A stretch of DNA of 64,000 nucleotides. Origin: Roseiarcus sp963767245 (GTDB lineage Bacteria; Pseudomonadota; Alphaproteobacteria; Rhizobiales; Beijerinckiaceae). Under the pieces are notes generated by a model, which ran no database searches, was not told the origin of the DNA, and was given only the letters and a program-made list of their open reading frames with translations. The translations under genes and the position numbers were made by a program. This document shows positions 36,976 to 46,105 of the stretch, piece after piece; the first letter of the stretch is position 1; each line of letters starts with the position of its first letter. The stretch is taken from assembly GCA_963767245.1 (NCBI GenBank), contig CAVYDG010000014.1, forward strand, positions 62,001-126,000. The letters are read 5' to 3'.

Positions 36976-36987
36976 GTGTATATACAC
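36976..36987. promoter_or_regulatory. Palindromic site upstream of the MarR gene
   Basis: GTGTATATACAC is a perfect 12-base palindrome five bases before the ATG of the MarR gene (start at 36970). MarR proteins commonly bind such sites that overlap their own promoter. A related sequence with GCATATGC lies in the gap before the membrane-protein gene (about 36550). Confidence 0.5.
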
Positions 36988-37135
36988 TCTTTTCGCTCCT
37001 GTCAATCTGCGCGGGAAAGCGTCCTCGAGCGGCGGGCGCGGAAGACATAGCGACGAGACACAGGGTTGCGGTTGGCGCTAGAATTGATCGAGGCGCCGCC
37101 TGGCAAAACCGCCGCCCCAATACTGGCGCAGGGCT

Positions 37136-37185
37136 CCTAGCCTAGCCTAGCCTAGCCTAGCCTAGCCTTGCCTTGCCTGGCCTGG
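37136..37185 (+). repeat. Pentanucleotide tandem array (CCTAG)6(CCTTG)2(CCTGG)2
   Basis: Ten consecutive five-base units: six CCTAG (37136-37165), two CCTTG (37166-37175), two CCTGG (37176-37185). It lies 39 bases before the pirin start. CTAG is normally very rare in proteobacterial genomes, so six in a row is striking. Because the unit is five bases, a change in copy number would alter promoter spacing, not a reading frame. Confidence 0.9.
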
Positions 37186-37224
37186 ACGGCGGTTCGCCGG
37201 ACGGAGCGACGCATGGAGGTCCCG

Positions 37225-38088
37225 ATGACCCTGTTTCGCCGCATCGATCGCGTTTTCACCCCGTCTCCGTTCGGGCCGGGATTCGCCGGGCCGCGCCATA
37301 GTGCGAGGCTTATGATTCCTCCGGGCGATTTCGCTCAGACGAACCCGTTCTTCCTGATGGCCGATGACCGCACAGAAGTCGGCGGTGACTTCGGCGAGGC
37401 CCATCCCCACGCCGGCCTCGAGACCGTCACCTTCATGCTGAGCGGCAGTTTCGAGGACTTCGAGGGCCGGCTCGATCCGGGCGATGTCGAATGGATGACG
37501 TCGGGGCGCGGCATCGTCCACGGCAAGGACACGGTCACCTCGAACGACATGCGGCTGTTCCAGCTCTGGATCGCCTTGCCCGAAAACGAGCGGCAGTCCT
37601 CGCCCCGCGTCCAGCGCCTGCGCAGGCGGAACGTGCCGGTGCGCGAGGAGCCCGAGGCGGAAGCCCAAGTCTACAGCGGCAAATCCGGCGACGCGGTCGC
37701 CAGGACGATGAACGCTGCGCCGGTGACGCTGATCGACCTCAAACTCGAGCCGCACGCGAGCTTCGCCCAGGAACTGCCTTCGTCATATAACGGGTTCATC
37801 GTCGTCATCGAGGGCGCGGTCAGCGCCGGCGACCCGGCGCAACTTATGGTGAAGGACCAGGTCGGCTGGCTGGACCGGCCGGCCGGCTCGGAGGACAGCG
37901 CGCTCAGGCTGCGCACCGCCGACAAGCCCGCGCGCGTCATCATTTGCGCGGGCGAGCCGCAGGACATGCGACTGGCGGCGCGCGGCCCGTTCATCGCCGG
38001 GTCCGAGGCGGAGCTTGCGGGCTATTTCGCCGCCTATCGGCGCGGCGAATTCCCGCTCGCCAGCAGCCTGAGGCGGGAGGTCGTATGA
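37225..38088 (+). CDS. Pirin family protein (bicupin)
   Basis: A 287-residue two-cupin protein: FTPSPFGPGFAGPRHSAR, then the metal-binding segment GEAHPHAGLETVTFMLSG with DGRGIVHGK-type residues (SGRGIVHGKDT), and LFQLWIALPENERQSSPRVQ. The first cupin keeps His and Glu ligands; such proteins often act as quercetinases or redox-sensitive regulators. ATG 37225 is preferred to 37213 because GGAGG (37216-37220) lies four bases before it. Upstream is the CCTAG array. Confidence 0.88.
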   Translation: MTLFRRIDRVFTPSPFGPGFAGPRHSARLMIPPGDFAQTNPFFLMADDRTEVGGDFGEAHPHAGLETVTFMLSGSFEDFEGRLDPGDVEWMTSGRGIVHGKDTVTSNDMRLFQLWIALPENERQSSPRVQRLRRRNVPVREEPEAEAQVYSGKSGDAVARTMNAAPVTLIDLKLEPHASFAQELPSSYNGFIVVIEGAVSAGDPAQLMVKDQVGWLDRPAGSEDSALRLRTADKPARVIICAGEPQDMRLAARGPFIAGSEAELAGYFAAYRRGEFPLASSLRREVV

Positions 38089-38171
38089 GAAAGCGGCGCC
38101 ACCGCTCCTCTCAGGGGGTCAACCGGATTTCTGATGAACAGACGCACGAGCCGCCGAATTCGGCGAATATC

Positions 38172-38199
38172 TTGACAAATTTAGAAATTGTGCTATAAT
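38172..38199 (+). promoter_or_regulatory. Consensus sigma70-type promoter in a gene-free region
   Basis: TTGACA (38172-38177), a 16-base spacer, and TATAAT (38194-38199): both hexamers match the consensus exactly. Transcription would start near 38206, in the gap between pirin (+) and holC (-), where no known gene is present. The gap (38089-38480) is otherwise A+T-richer than average. Confidence 0.8.
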
Positions 38200-38205
38200 C
38201 GCCAG

Positions 38206-38352
38206 ATGTCGGGGAAACCAGCAGAAAGCGTCGTGAGACGCGAGATGAGAGTCGTGACACGCGAGATGAGAAAAGAGCGGGACAGAGAACTTTCCCCGCC
38301 GCCAAGGTCGGCGCAAGCCATTGAAAAGGCTCAATTCGGCGAAGGAAATTGA
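38206..38352 (+). other. Transcribed element or 48-codon ORF with duplicated 21-base unit
   Basis: Directly after the promoter, an ATG at the predicted transcription start opens a 48-codon frame (MSGKPAESVVRREMRVVTRE...). It includes two adjacent copies of a 21-base unit, GTCGTGAGACGCGAGATGAGA and its near-copy (38230-38250, 38251-38271, one mismatch), which encode VVRREMR and VVTREMR. The rest carries repeated ATTGAA units up to 38373. It may be a leaderless peptide or a noncoding RNA; no family is recognised. A similar arrangement occurs at 48156-48349. Confidence 0.4.
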
Positions 38353-38480
38353 AAGAAATTGAAGCAGATTGAACGGTCATTCTTCCATTCTGTAGGACCG
38401 GACTTGGCAGCGTGGCTGGGTTTTGAACGATTTGGAACTGACCTCAGAAGAACCAATTATACGTGTAATTTTGCCTATTC

Positions 38481-38933
38481 TCACCGCGCCCGTTCCCAGC
38501 CGCCCTCGTCGCTCTCGCGCCAATAGCTGATCGCCCGGCCCGCATCCTTGAGCCGCCGCCATTCGGCCCGGGCGCCGGCGAGCGAGGCCTCGTCCCGGCC
38601 GTCGAACAGCAGCAGCGAGAGCTCGAACGCCTCGTCGCCCTCGGCAGCCTCGGCGCCGGCGAGCCTCACCAGCATCGTCGCACGGTTGGGATTGTCGACC
38701 TCGCTGGTCAGGAAGATCGGCTGGCTCGCCGCATCGCCGTCGCCGGCCGCGCCGTGGGGCAGGAAGCTTGCGTCGTCATAGGTCCACAATCGGTCGTTGA
38801 GCGCCGCGACCATCTCGTCGGACGAAGCGCGCACGACGACGCGCCGGCCCTCCTCCAGCGCCCGCTCGAGAATGCGCGGCAGCGCCTCGTCGACGCGGCG
38901 GCGCTCGAGATGATGGAAGCAAACCTCGCTCAC
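38481..38933 (-). CDS. holC: DNA polymerase III chi subunit
   Basis: A 150-residue protein: VSEVCFHHLERRRVDEALPR, then RVVVRASSDEMVAALNDRLW, TYDDASFLPHG, SQPIFLTSEVDNPN and FELSLLLFDGRDEASLAGA. This is the HolC pattern (first strand, LW-TYDDxSFLPHG, NPN). Chi links the clamp loader to single-strand-binding protein. GTG 38933 overlaps the stop of the preceding gene. Normal length. Confidence 0.9.
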   Translation of the reverse strand: MSEVCFHHLERRRVDEALPRILERALEEGRRVVVRASSDEMVAALNDRLWTYDDASFLPHGAAGDGDAASQPIFLTSEVDNPNRATMLVRLAGAEAAEGDEAFELSLLLFDGRDEASLAGARAEWRRLKDAGRAISYWRESDEGGWERAR

Positions 38934-39466
38934 TCGCCCGCCGGGCCGACGATGACGAACGTGCGATCCGAGCCGGTGGTCATCAGCCCGAGGCTCACGC
39001 CGCCGGGTTCGTGCTCCTCGGTCTTGCCGGCGACATAGACGTCGCCGCGCTGGCGCGAGGCGGCGAGATATTCGCGCGCATCCGCGGTCATGCCGCGCAG
39101 GACGCCGCGGCTCTTGCCAGCGTCCCAGCCCAGCGCCGCCTTCAGCGCCGCGGTCTGGAAGCGCTCGAAATTCGTGCTCGTGCGGGCGTTCGCCGGCTCG
39201 CCGATGCGCGCCTCGAAGCGGAGGAATTCGTCGCCGCGGCAACTCAGGGTCGCGTCGACGTCGACCTTTGTCGTCACGTCGAACACATTCGAATCGGAGC
39301 GCGTCCGGGAGACGACGATCGCGCGTCCAAATTCGACCTGCATGTCGCTCGCCTCGGTGCGCAGGGCGGCGGAAAAAGCGTCGCATCCGGTGATCGCCCA
39401 CGCGCGCTCAGCCGTCCCGCTCGAGGCGGCGGCGGCGAGCGCGAACATCGTGGACCGAAACCGCAT
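38930..39466 (-). CDS. Hypothetical periplasmic protein
   Basis: A 178-residue protein with a probable signal peptide (MRFRSTMFALAAAASSGTAE) and a mature part with SALRTEASDMQVEFGRA-like segments (ALRTEASDMQVEFGRAIVV), VDVDATLSCRGDEFLRFEAR and a C-terminal LGLMTTGSDRTFVIVGPAGE. Two cysteines (GCDAF, LSCRG) may form a disulfide. Similar proteins of unknown role lie between pepA and holC in related genomes. Its stop overlaps the holC start (GTGA). Confidence 0.6.
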   Translation of the reverse strand: MRFRSTMFALAAAASSGTAERAWAITGCDAFSAALRTEASDMQVEFGRAIVVSRTRSDSNVFDVTTKVDVDATLSCRGDEFLRFEARIGEPANARTSTNFERFQTAALKAALGWDAGKSRGVLRGMTADAREYLAASRQRGDVYVAGKTEEHEPGGVSLGLMTTGSDRTFVIVGPAGE

Positions 39467-39513
39467 CCTGACGCCCTCCGCGCCGAGTCTCTGATCAAAT
39501 CGTCAACGAGAGC

Positions 39514-41014
39514 CTAATCTTCGTAGGAATCGGTCATGAGACGATTGAGAAGCCGCACTCCCCAGCCCGAACCCCAGGACTGGTTGATGTCCGAAGGCGG
39601 CGAAGCCATTGCCGTGCCCGCAACGTCAATATGCGCCCACGGCGTCTCCTTGATGAATCGCTGCAGGAATTGTGCGGCGGTGATCGAGCCGCCGCTGCGG
39701 CCGCCCGTGTTCTTCATGTCGGCGAATTTGGAATCGATCAGCTTGTCGTAGGCCGCCCCGAGCGGCATGCGCCAGACCTTTTCGCCCGACGCCTCGCCCG
39801 CTGCGGTGAGCCTCTGGGCGAGCTCGTCGTTGTTGGCGAAGAGCCCGGCCACTTCATGCCCGAGCGCGACCATGATGGCCCCCGTCAGGGTCGCAAGGTC
39901 GATGATCGCCCGCGGCGAATAGGTCTCCTGCGCGTACCAAAGCGCATCGGCCAGGACGAGCCGCCCCTCGGCGTCGGTATTGACGATCTCGATCGTCTGC
40001 CCGGACATCGAGGTGATGATGTCGCCGGGCCGGAGCGCATCGCCGTCGGGCATATTCTCGACCAGGCCGATGATTCCGACCACATTGACTTTCGCCTTGC
40101 GCGCGGCGAGCGCATGCAAAAGTCCGACGACGCAAGCCGCGCCGCCCATGTCGCCCTTCATGTCCTCCATGCCAGCGGCGGGCTTGATGGAAATGCCGCC
40201 GGAATCAAAACACACCCCTTTGCCCACGACTACGATCGGTTTGGTTCGTTTTGACCGCGCTCCGTTCCATCGCATGGTGACGAGACGGCTCTCACGCGCC
40301 GATCCTCGGCCCACCGCCAGAAGAGCGTTCATTCCGAGCTTGCCCATCGCCTTCTCGTCGAGCGATTCCACCTCGACGCCGAGCTTCTCCAGCGGTTTGA
40401 CCCGATCGGCGAACTCGACCGGAAAGAGGACGTTCGGCGGCTCGTTGACCAGATTGCGGGCCAACTCCACCCCTTCGGCAATTGCGAAGCGGTCCTGCGC
40501 GGCCACCCGCGCGGCCGACCGCATGGCTCGAACCTATGACGAAGTCGGGCGCTTCGGCGCCGTCGTCGTCCGAGTCCTTCTTGCGTGTCTTGTATTTATC
40601 AAACCGGTAGCCTCGCAGCCGGAGGCCAAGGGCGAAATCGGTGGCGGCCGGGCCGTCCCAGGTTCCGGCCGGGGCCTCAAACGCGACTTCGACCCGCTTC
40701 GCGCCGGTCACCTTGCCGAAAGTGAAGCCGCCCAGCGTGATGAAGTCGACCGGCGCGTTGTCCTTGCCCGGAGCGACGCCGACGACTACGAGCCGCGACG
40801 CGTCAAGGCCCGCCGGCGCCAGGATGTCGAGCGCGGTGCGCTGGGCGCCGCGAAAGTTGGACGCCTTGGCCGCAGCGCGGATCAACGGCTCGAGATCGCC
40901 GAACTGGGCAGTCACCATCGGCGCGGGCTTCATATCGGCCCCGACGAACATGACGAGCGCGCTGCCCTTGGGCGCGGACAGTGACCCGAAGGCGACCTTG
41001 ACAACTCCGACCAT
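39514..41014 (-). CDS. pepA: Leucyl aminopeptidase PepA (M17), one frame break
   Basis: A cytosolic two-zinc aminopeptidase. The N-terminal domain (MVGVVKVAFGSLSAPKGSAL) ends in DFALGLRLRGYRFDKYKTRK; after a break near 40525 come ARNLVNEPPNVLFP, GKGVCFDSGGISIKPAAGME, DMKGDMGGAACVVGLLHALA, VGIIGLVENMPDGDALRPGD and VNTDAEGRLVLADALWYA. The metal ligands and the catalytic Arg/Lys are all in these segments. About 500 residues. A repaired single base restores the frame. It is divergent from lptF. Confidence 0.9.
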
Positions 41015-41275
41015 GACAAACGCGCTTCCTTGGTCCGAATTTCTTGACTTGGGGCTGACCGGCCTGACGACGCTAACGCCGGGCGCCGACATATCGGGGG
41101 GTTTGCGGCCCTCGTCAATAAGCCGCCGCGATTGGCTGGCACATTTCAGCCGGTTAGGGTCCCGCGGCCCGAGCCAGAGGAGCAAATCGCCTTGCAAGGA
41201 CGGAGCGCGCCGGTTAGGCGCTGCCGGCGGGCGCGTCCGCGCTGAGGCGCGGCTGTTCCGCCACGGGAACATGCG

Positions 41276-42394
41276 ATGGCGATGATCCAAATCGAACGCT
41301 ATCTGTTCAGGACCGCGACTACGGCGTGCGCATCGGGGCTCGTGGTGCTGACCGGCGTCGTCTGGGTCACCCAGGCGCTCAGGCAGATCGACCTGATCAC
41401 GAGCAAAGGCCAGACCATTCTGATCTTCCTCTTGATGACCGGACTGGCGCTGCCTTCGCTGGTGGCCATCATCGCGCCTGTGGCGCTGTTTGCCGGGATC
41501 CTTTACACCCTCAATAAGCTGAACGGCGACAGCGAGCTCGTCGTCATGTCGGCTTCAGGGGTGTCGCCGCTACGGCTGTTGCGACCGATGGCGCTCCTGT
41601 CGGGAATCGTGTTTGCGGTTGTGGCGGCCCTCTACATTCAAGTCCTGCCGTGGAGTTTTGGCGCAATCGAGAATCTGACGACCTTCGTTCACGCCGACTT
41701 CATCGCCAATTTCGCCCGTCCAGGCGCTTTTTCCCAGCTTGAGAACGGGTTCGTGTTTCATTTTCGCGACCGCACGCCCGATGGGGCGCTGCACGGCGTA
41801 TTCATGCAGGACATGCGGGATCCCGCCAAAGTCACGACCTACATTGCGGAGGCTGGAAAAACGGTCGATCGTGATGGGACGAGCTACCTCCAGCTGTCGA
41901 AAGGCGTCCTTCTGCGGCCGCAATCGGCAGGTGATTCGGCGATTGTGACTTTCGACGACTATACAATCGACTTATCCCAGTTCATTCACGCCATCGGCGC
42001 GATCAAACGGCCGCGCGAACGTACGACGTCGCAGCTGATGGCGCCCGACGCGCGCGATCGCGCGGATCCGGCGCTGCTCGGCCACATCCGCAGCGAGCTG
42101 CTCGATCGCCTCGCCAGCCCGCTTTATGCTTTTGTCGGCGGACTCATCGCCTTTGCAGCGCTTGGAGAGGCTCGGACAACCCGGCAGGGGCGCGGCATCG
42201 CGATCGCCGGGGCCGTCCTCGCGTTTTTAGGCCTTCGCATGCTCGGAATAACGGCGACCACTCTCTCCGTCGGCAACCCGTCAGCTGCTATGTTCGTCTG
42301 GTCGGTCCCGCTCGTCGCATGCTTGGCCGCACTGGCGCTGATCTTCCGGCGATTGGTCGCGACGCGCACGCCGGCCGTCAGGAACCCAGCGTGA
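41276..42394 (+). CDS. lptF: LPS export permease LptF
   Basis: A 372-residue inner-membrane subunit of the LptB2FG transporter, which lifts lipopolysaccharide from the membrane. It begins MAMIQIERYLFRTATTACAS, has helices 1-3 with ALPSLVAIIAPVALFAGILY, LNKLNGDSELVVMSASGVSP (coupling helix), a periplasmic beta-jellyroll, and three C-terminal helices. Intact. Its stop overlaps the lptG start (GTGA). The start could be ATG 41276 or 41282. Confidence 0.93.
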   Translation: MAMIQIERYLFRTATTACASGLVVLTGVVWVTQALRQIDLITSKGQTILIFLLMTGLALPSLVAIIAPVALFAGILYTLNKLNGDSELVVMSASGVSPLRLLRPMALLSGIVFAVVAALYIQVLPWSFGAIENLTTFVHADFIANFARPGAFSQLENGFVFHFRDRTPDGALHGVFMQDMRDPAKVTTYIAEAGKTVDRDGTSYLQLSKGVLLRPQSAGDSAIVTFDDYTIDLSQFIHAIGAIKRPRERTTSQLMAPDARDRADPALLGHIRSELLDRLASPLYAFVGGLIAFAALGEARTTRQGRGIAIAGAVLAFLGLRMLGITATTLSVGNPSAAMFVWSVPLVACLAALALIFRRLVATRTPAVRNPA

Positions 42395-43470
42395 TCGGCC
42401 GAACCCTTTCTTTCTATCTCGCCGAACGCTTCGCGCGCACTGTCCTCGCAGCGTTCCTGTTCGTCTTCGTCCTCATCTACGCCGTCGATCTGGTGGAGAT
42501 GCTGCGCCGCTCCGGCAACTCACAGCGGGCAACGGGCATTCTAATGGCCGGCCTGTCGTTCTTGCGAACGCCCACCGTCGCCGAGCAGGCCTTGCCGTTC
42601 GCGGTTCTGTTCGGGTCGATGATCGCCTTTCTGAACCTAACCCGGCAGATGGAGCTGGTGGTCGCGCGGGCGGCAGGCGTCTCCATCTGGCAGATATTGG
42701 CCCCGCCCCTCGTGGTGATCACCACGATCGGAGTTTTATCGGTCGTCGCCTATAATCCAGCATCGACATGGATGAAGCAAAAGTCGGACGAGATTGAATC
42801 GAGGGTGTTCGGGGGCCCAGCCTTCGGCACAGTTGGAATGTGGATCCGACAGAAGAGCGTCGATGGCCAGGCGGTCGTCAGTGCAGGCGCTAGGACCGGG
42901 GACGGGACCGAATTCAAAGGCGTCACGGTTTTCAACTTTGACGACAAGGACAATTTCGTCGAGCGCATCGAAGCGGCCTCGGGCGAGTTGCACGATGGCT
43001 ATTGGGTGCTGCACAACGCCCAGGTGGTGACTCCGGGCTTCGAGACCATGCCGGTCTCCACCTACCTCCTTGCCACCAATCTTGATCGAACGGAGGTCGC
43101 TCAAGCGTTCGTCGCGCCCGAGACGGTGTCGTTCTGGCGACTGCCAGGGCTCGCCAATCAAACCGCGCGCGCAGGACTCGACCCGACGGCTTACCAACTG
43201 AAGTATCAGGAACTTCTCGCCCGCCCGCTCACCCTGGCGTCGATGGTGCTGGTCGCCGCATGCTTTTCGTTAAGATTTTTCCGAATGGGTGGGATTGAAT
43301 CTATGGTTTCTGGTGGCGTCGTAGCGGGGTTCGTGCTTTATGTGGCGACCAAAGTGGTGAGCGATCTGGGCGGAGCGGGCTTCCTCAGCACGCCGGTGGC
43401 AGGCTGGGCGCCTGGCGTCGTCGGTTGCATGTTTGGCGTGTATGTGCTGCTGCAACGAGAGGATGGTTGA
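42391..43470 (+). CDS. lptG: LPS export permease LptG
   Basis: A 359-residue partner of LptF with the same plan: VIGRTLSFYLAERFARTVLA, ALPFAVLFGSMIAFLNLTRQ, MELVVARAAGVSIWQILAPP (coupling helix), the periplasmic domain with ESRVFGGPAFGTVGMWIRQK, and C-terminal helices. GTG 42391 overlaps lptF by four bases and its stop overlaps lptD by one. Intact. Confidence 0.93.
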   Translation: MIGRTLSFYLAERFARTVLAAFLFVFVLIYAVDLVEMLRRSGNSQRATGILMAGLSFLRTPTVAEQALPFAVLFGSMIAFLNLTRQMELVVARAAGVSIWQILAPPLVVITTIGVLSVVAYNPASTWMKQKSDEIESRVFGGPAFGTVGMWIRQKSVDGQAVVSAGARTGDGTEFKGVTVFNFDDKDNFVERIEAASGELHDGYWVLHNAQVVTPGFETMPVSTYLLATNLDRTEVAQAFVAPETVSFWRLPGLANQTARAGLDPTAYQLKYQELLARPLTLASMVLVAACFSLRFFRMGGIESMVSGGVVAGFVLYVATKVVSDLGGAGFLSTPVAGWAPGVVGCMFGVYVLLQREDG

Positions 43471-46089
43471 TGGGTTTCGCCGTCAGCTTTTCCTTTAAAT
43501 CAATTCCCCGCCGCCCCCAGCGAGGGCGGACCGCCCGCGCCGGCTTGCTGGCGCTGGCGGTCGCATGCTTGGCGGCGTGGCCGCATTTGGTCGCCGCCCC
43601 GGCGGCGGCGGAAACTCCGCCCGCAGCGGCCAATTCGACCCAGGCCAAGCCGCAGGACAAGCTCGTTATCGATGCCGACGAGCTCGTTTACGACAAGGAC
43701 AAAAACACGGTCACGGCCCAGGGCTCGGTTCAGCTCTTCTATCAGGGCCGCCTGCTTCAGGCCGATAAGGTCATCTATGAGCGGGCCAGCAAGCGCGTTT
43801 ACGCCCAGGGCCATGCCAAGATGACCGATGAACACGGCGACGTCATCTACGGAAGCCGGTTCGAGCTCAGTGATGATTTTCGCGACGGGTTCATCGACAG
43901 CGTCCAGGTGCTGACGGCCGACAAGACGCGCTTCAGCTCGCCGCGCGTCGAACGTTCGACCGGCGACATCACGGTGCTGCAGAACGGCGCTTATACGGCT
44001 TGCGAACCGTGCAAAGACCATCCCGAACGGCCGCCATTCTGGCAGGTGCGGGCGACCAAGATCATCGAAAACCAGGAGACCCACACGATCTATTATGAGA
44101 ACGCCCAGCTTCAGTTCTGGGGCTTTCCGGTTTTCTGGTTCCCCTATTTTTCGTCGCCAGACGCGACCGTGAACAAGCAGACCGGTCTCTTGGCGCCGGC
44201 GATCGTGTCGGGCAACAACCTCGGCGCCGGCTTCAGCATGCCCTATTTCATCAATCTGGCGCCGAACTACGACCTGACCCTCACCCCGACCTACCTGTCG
44301 AAACAGGGTTTGCTGGGCGAAATCGACTGGCGGCAAAGACTGTCGAACGGCACCTACAACATCCGCGCAACCGGGATTGATCAGGAGCAGCCCGGCGCAT
44401 TTCCCGGCTATCCTTACGGAGCGGGCGGATATCGCGAGCGCGGATCGATCAAATCGGCCGGCAACTTCCTTCTCAACGACATGTGGCAGTTCGGCTGGAA
44501 CGGCACATGGATGAGCGACAAATATTTTCTCAACGATTACAGGCTCCAGGGCATCAACTTCGACAATTACTATTTCCAGGACGTGATCTCGTCGATCTAT
44601 CTGCGCGGCCAGTCGGCGCAGAGCTTCTTCGACCTCAGCGCCTATCATTTCGAGGGCACGACCGCGAGCGACGACAATCGCACGCTGCCGATCGCCGCCG
44701 CGCCGGTGCTCGATTACAATCGGGTGATCGAGATTCCCGCCGACCGCAGCCACGGGATCGGCGGCGAGCTGACGATCGACACCAACGTCGCCAGCATCTA
44801 CCAGACCAACGCGGCGTTCCAATCGACCGGCCTGCAGACCTTCGACAACGCCTATCACCTCTACAACGTTTGCGAGACGCAAGTCGCAGGCGCCTCCGTG
44901 AACACCTATTTTCCGGGAAAATGCCTGCTGCGCGGCGTCGCCGGCGATTACACGCGCGCCAGCGGACAACTTTCCTGGCAGCGCTCCTACATCGATCCGA
45001 TCGGCGAGGTCTGGAAGCCGTTCCTCTTTGGCCGCCTCGACGGCGAGGCGACCGAACTCAACGAAACCGGATCGATCACCTACGCGAGCTCCGCCGGCGT
45101 GAGCACCGTCGCCAATTCGAGCCAGGCCGCGTTCTTCTCCGGCTCGGACCAAGGCGCTTTCGCGCGCGGCATGGCGGGCGCCGGTCTCGAATACCGCTAT
45201 CCATTCGTCTCGACTTCGTCGTGGGGCTCCCAGACGATCACGCCGATCGCTCAGTTCATCGCCCGCCCGAGCGAGGTCATCCCCCGGATCCAGCCCGACG
45301 AGGATTCCCAGAGCCTCGTTTTCGACGAAACGAACCTGTTCGCCTGGAACAAGTTCTCCGGTTACGACCGCGTCGAAGGCGGCACACGACTCAATTACGG
45401 AGTGCAGTACACCGCTGACTTCGCCAATGGAGGGCACGCGAATTTCGTCGGCGGGGAGTCGATCCAGGTCGCCGGGCAGAATTCCTACACCCTCTACGAT
45501 CCGGCCAACGTCGGCCTCGAGTCCGGCCTGGACAAGAAGTTTTCGAACTTCGTCTTCGGCGAGACGCTGCGACCGACGTCGAACTCCGATCACCCTGATG
45601 AGCAAGCAGCAGTTCGACAGCTCGACGCTGCAGCTCGCGCGCTTCGATGGGATCGCCAAAGCGGAATATGGCGGGGTCAGCGGCAGCGTCGACTACGCGC
45701 TCTACGCTGCCCAGCCGGCGCTCGGATGGGAGTTCCCGCGCGAGGGCCTGACCGGGAATGTCGGATACAAGTTCCAGGATCGCTGGTCGGTCAGCGGCTC
45801 GCTCGTGCTCGACATGTCGCGCCATTACTACGACACGTTGGGCCAGACGACGCCGATCTTCTATCCGGTCGGCTATTCGTTCGGGGTCGGCTACACGGAC
45901 GATTGCACGACCCTGACCATCAGATATTCGTCGAATACCAGCCAGCCGGGCGTCTACACCGAGTTCCCGGGAGGTCCGGTCATCTACAACCCGGCCACGC
46001 GCAACCAGACGCTGATGTTCGAACTCGTTCTGCGCACGCTCGGCGATGTAAAGGCGAATGTCGGCGTCGGCTCGTCGCCGGATTTGTGA
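43470..46089 (+). CDS. lptD: LPS assembly outer-membrane protein LptD (one frame break)
   Basis: LptD is the outer-membrane barrel that inserts LPS. It has a signal region (LLALAVACLAAWPHLVAAPA), the N-terminal LptA-like domain (LVIDADELVYDKDKNTVTAQ), an intact cysteine-bearing stretch YTACEPCKDHPERPP, and a long beta-barrel with WFPYFSSPDATVNKQTGLLA and LSKQGLLGEIDWRQRLSNGT. The frame changes near 45588 between LRPTSNS and LMSKQQFDSSTLQLARFDGI. It ends LRTLGDVKANVGVGSSPDL. About 872 residues. Essentiality and conservation of both parts argue for a sequencing indel. Confidence 0.9.
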
Positions 46090-46105
46090 AGCCGGTTCTC
46101 AGGCG

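Noticed and set aside
37136..37185. CCTAG array as a CRISPR or telomere-like structure
   Set aside because: Unit of five bases without spacers; a simple sequence repeat explains it.
45560..45620. Programmed ribosomal frameshift in lptD
   Set aside because: No slippery heptamer or downstream pseudoknot is evident, and many unrelated genes in the window show similar breaks.
43500..45659. A 719-codon minus-strand frame opposite lptD
   Set aside because: Antisense shadow of LptD; composition rich in Arg, Val, Asp and Glu without any domain.
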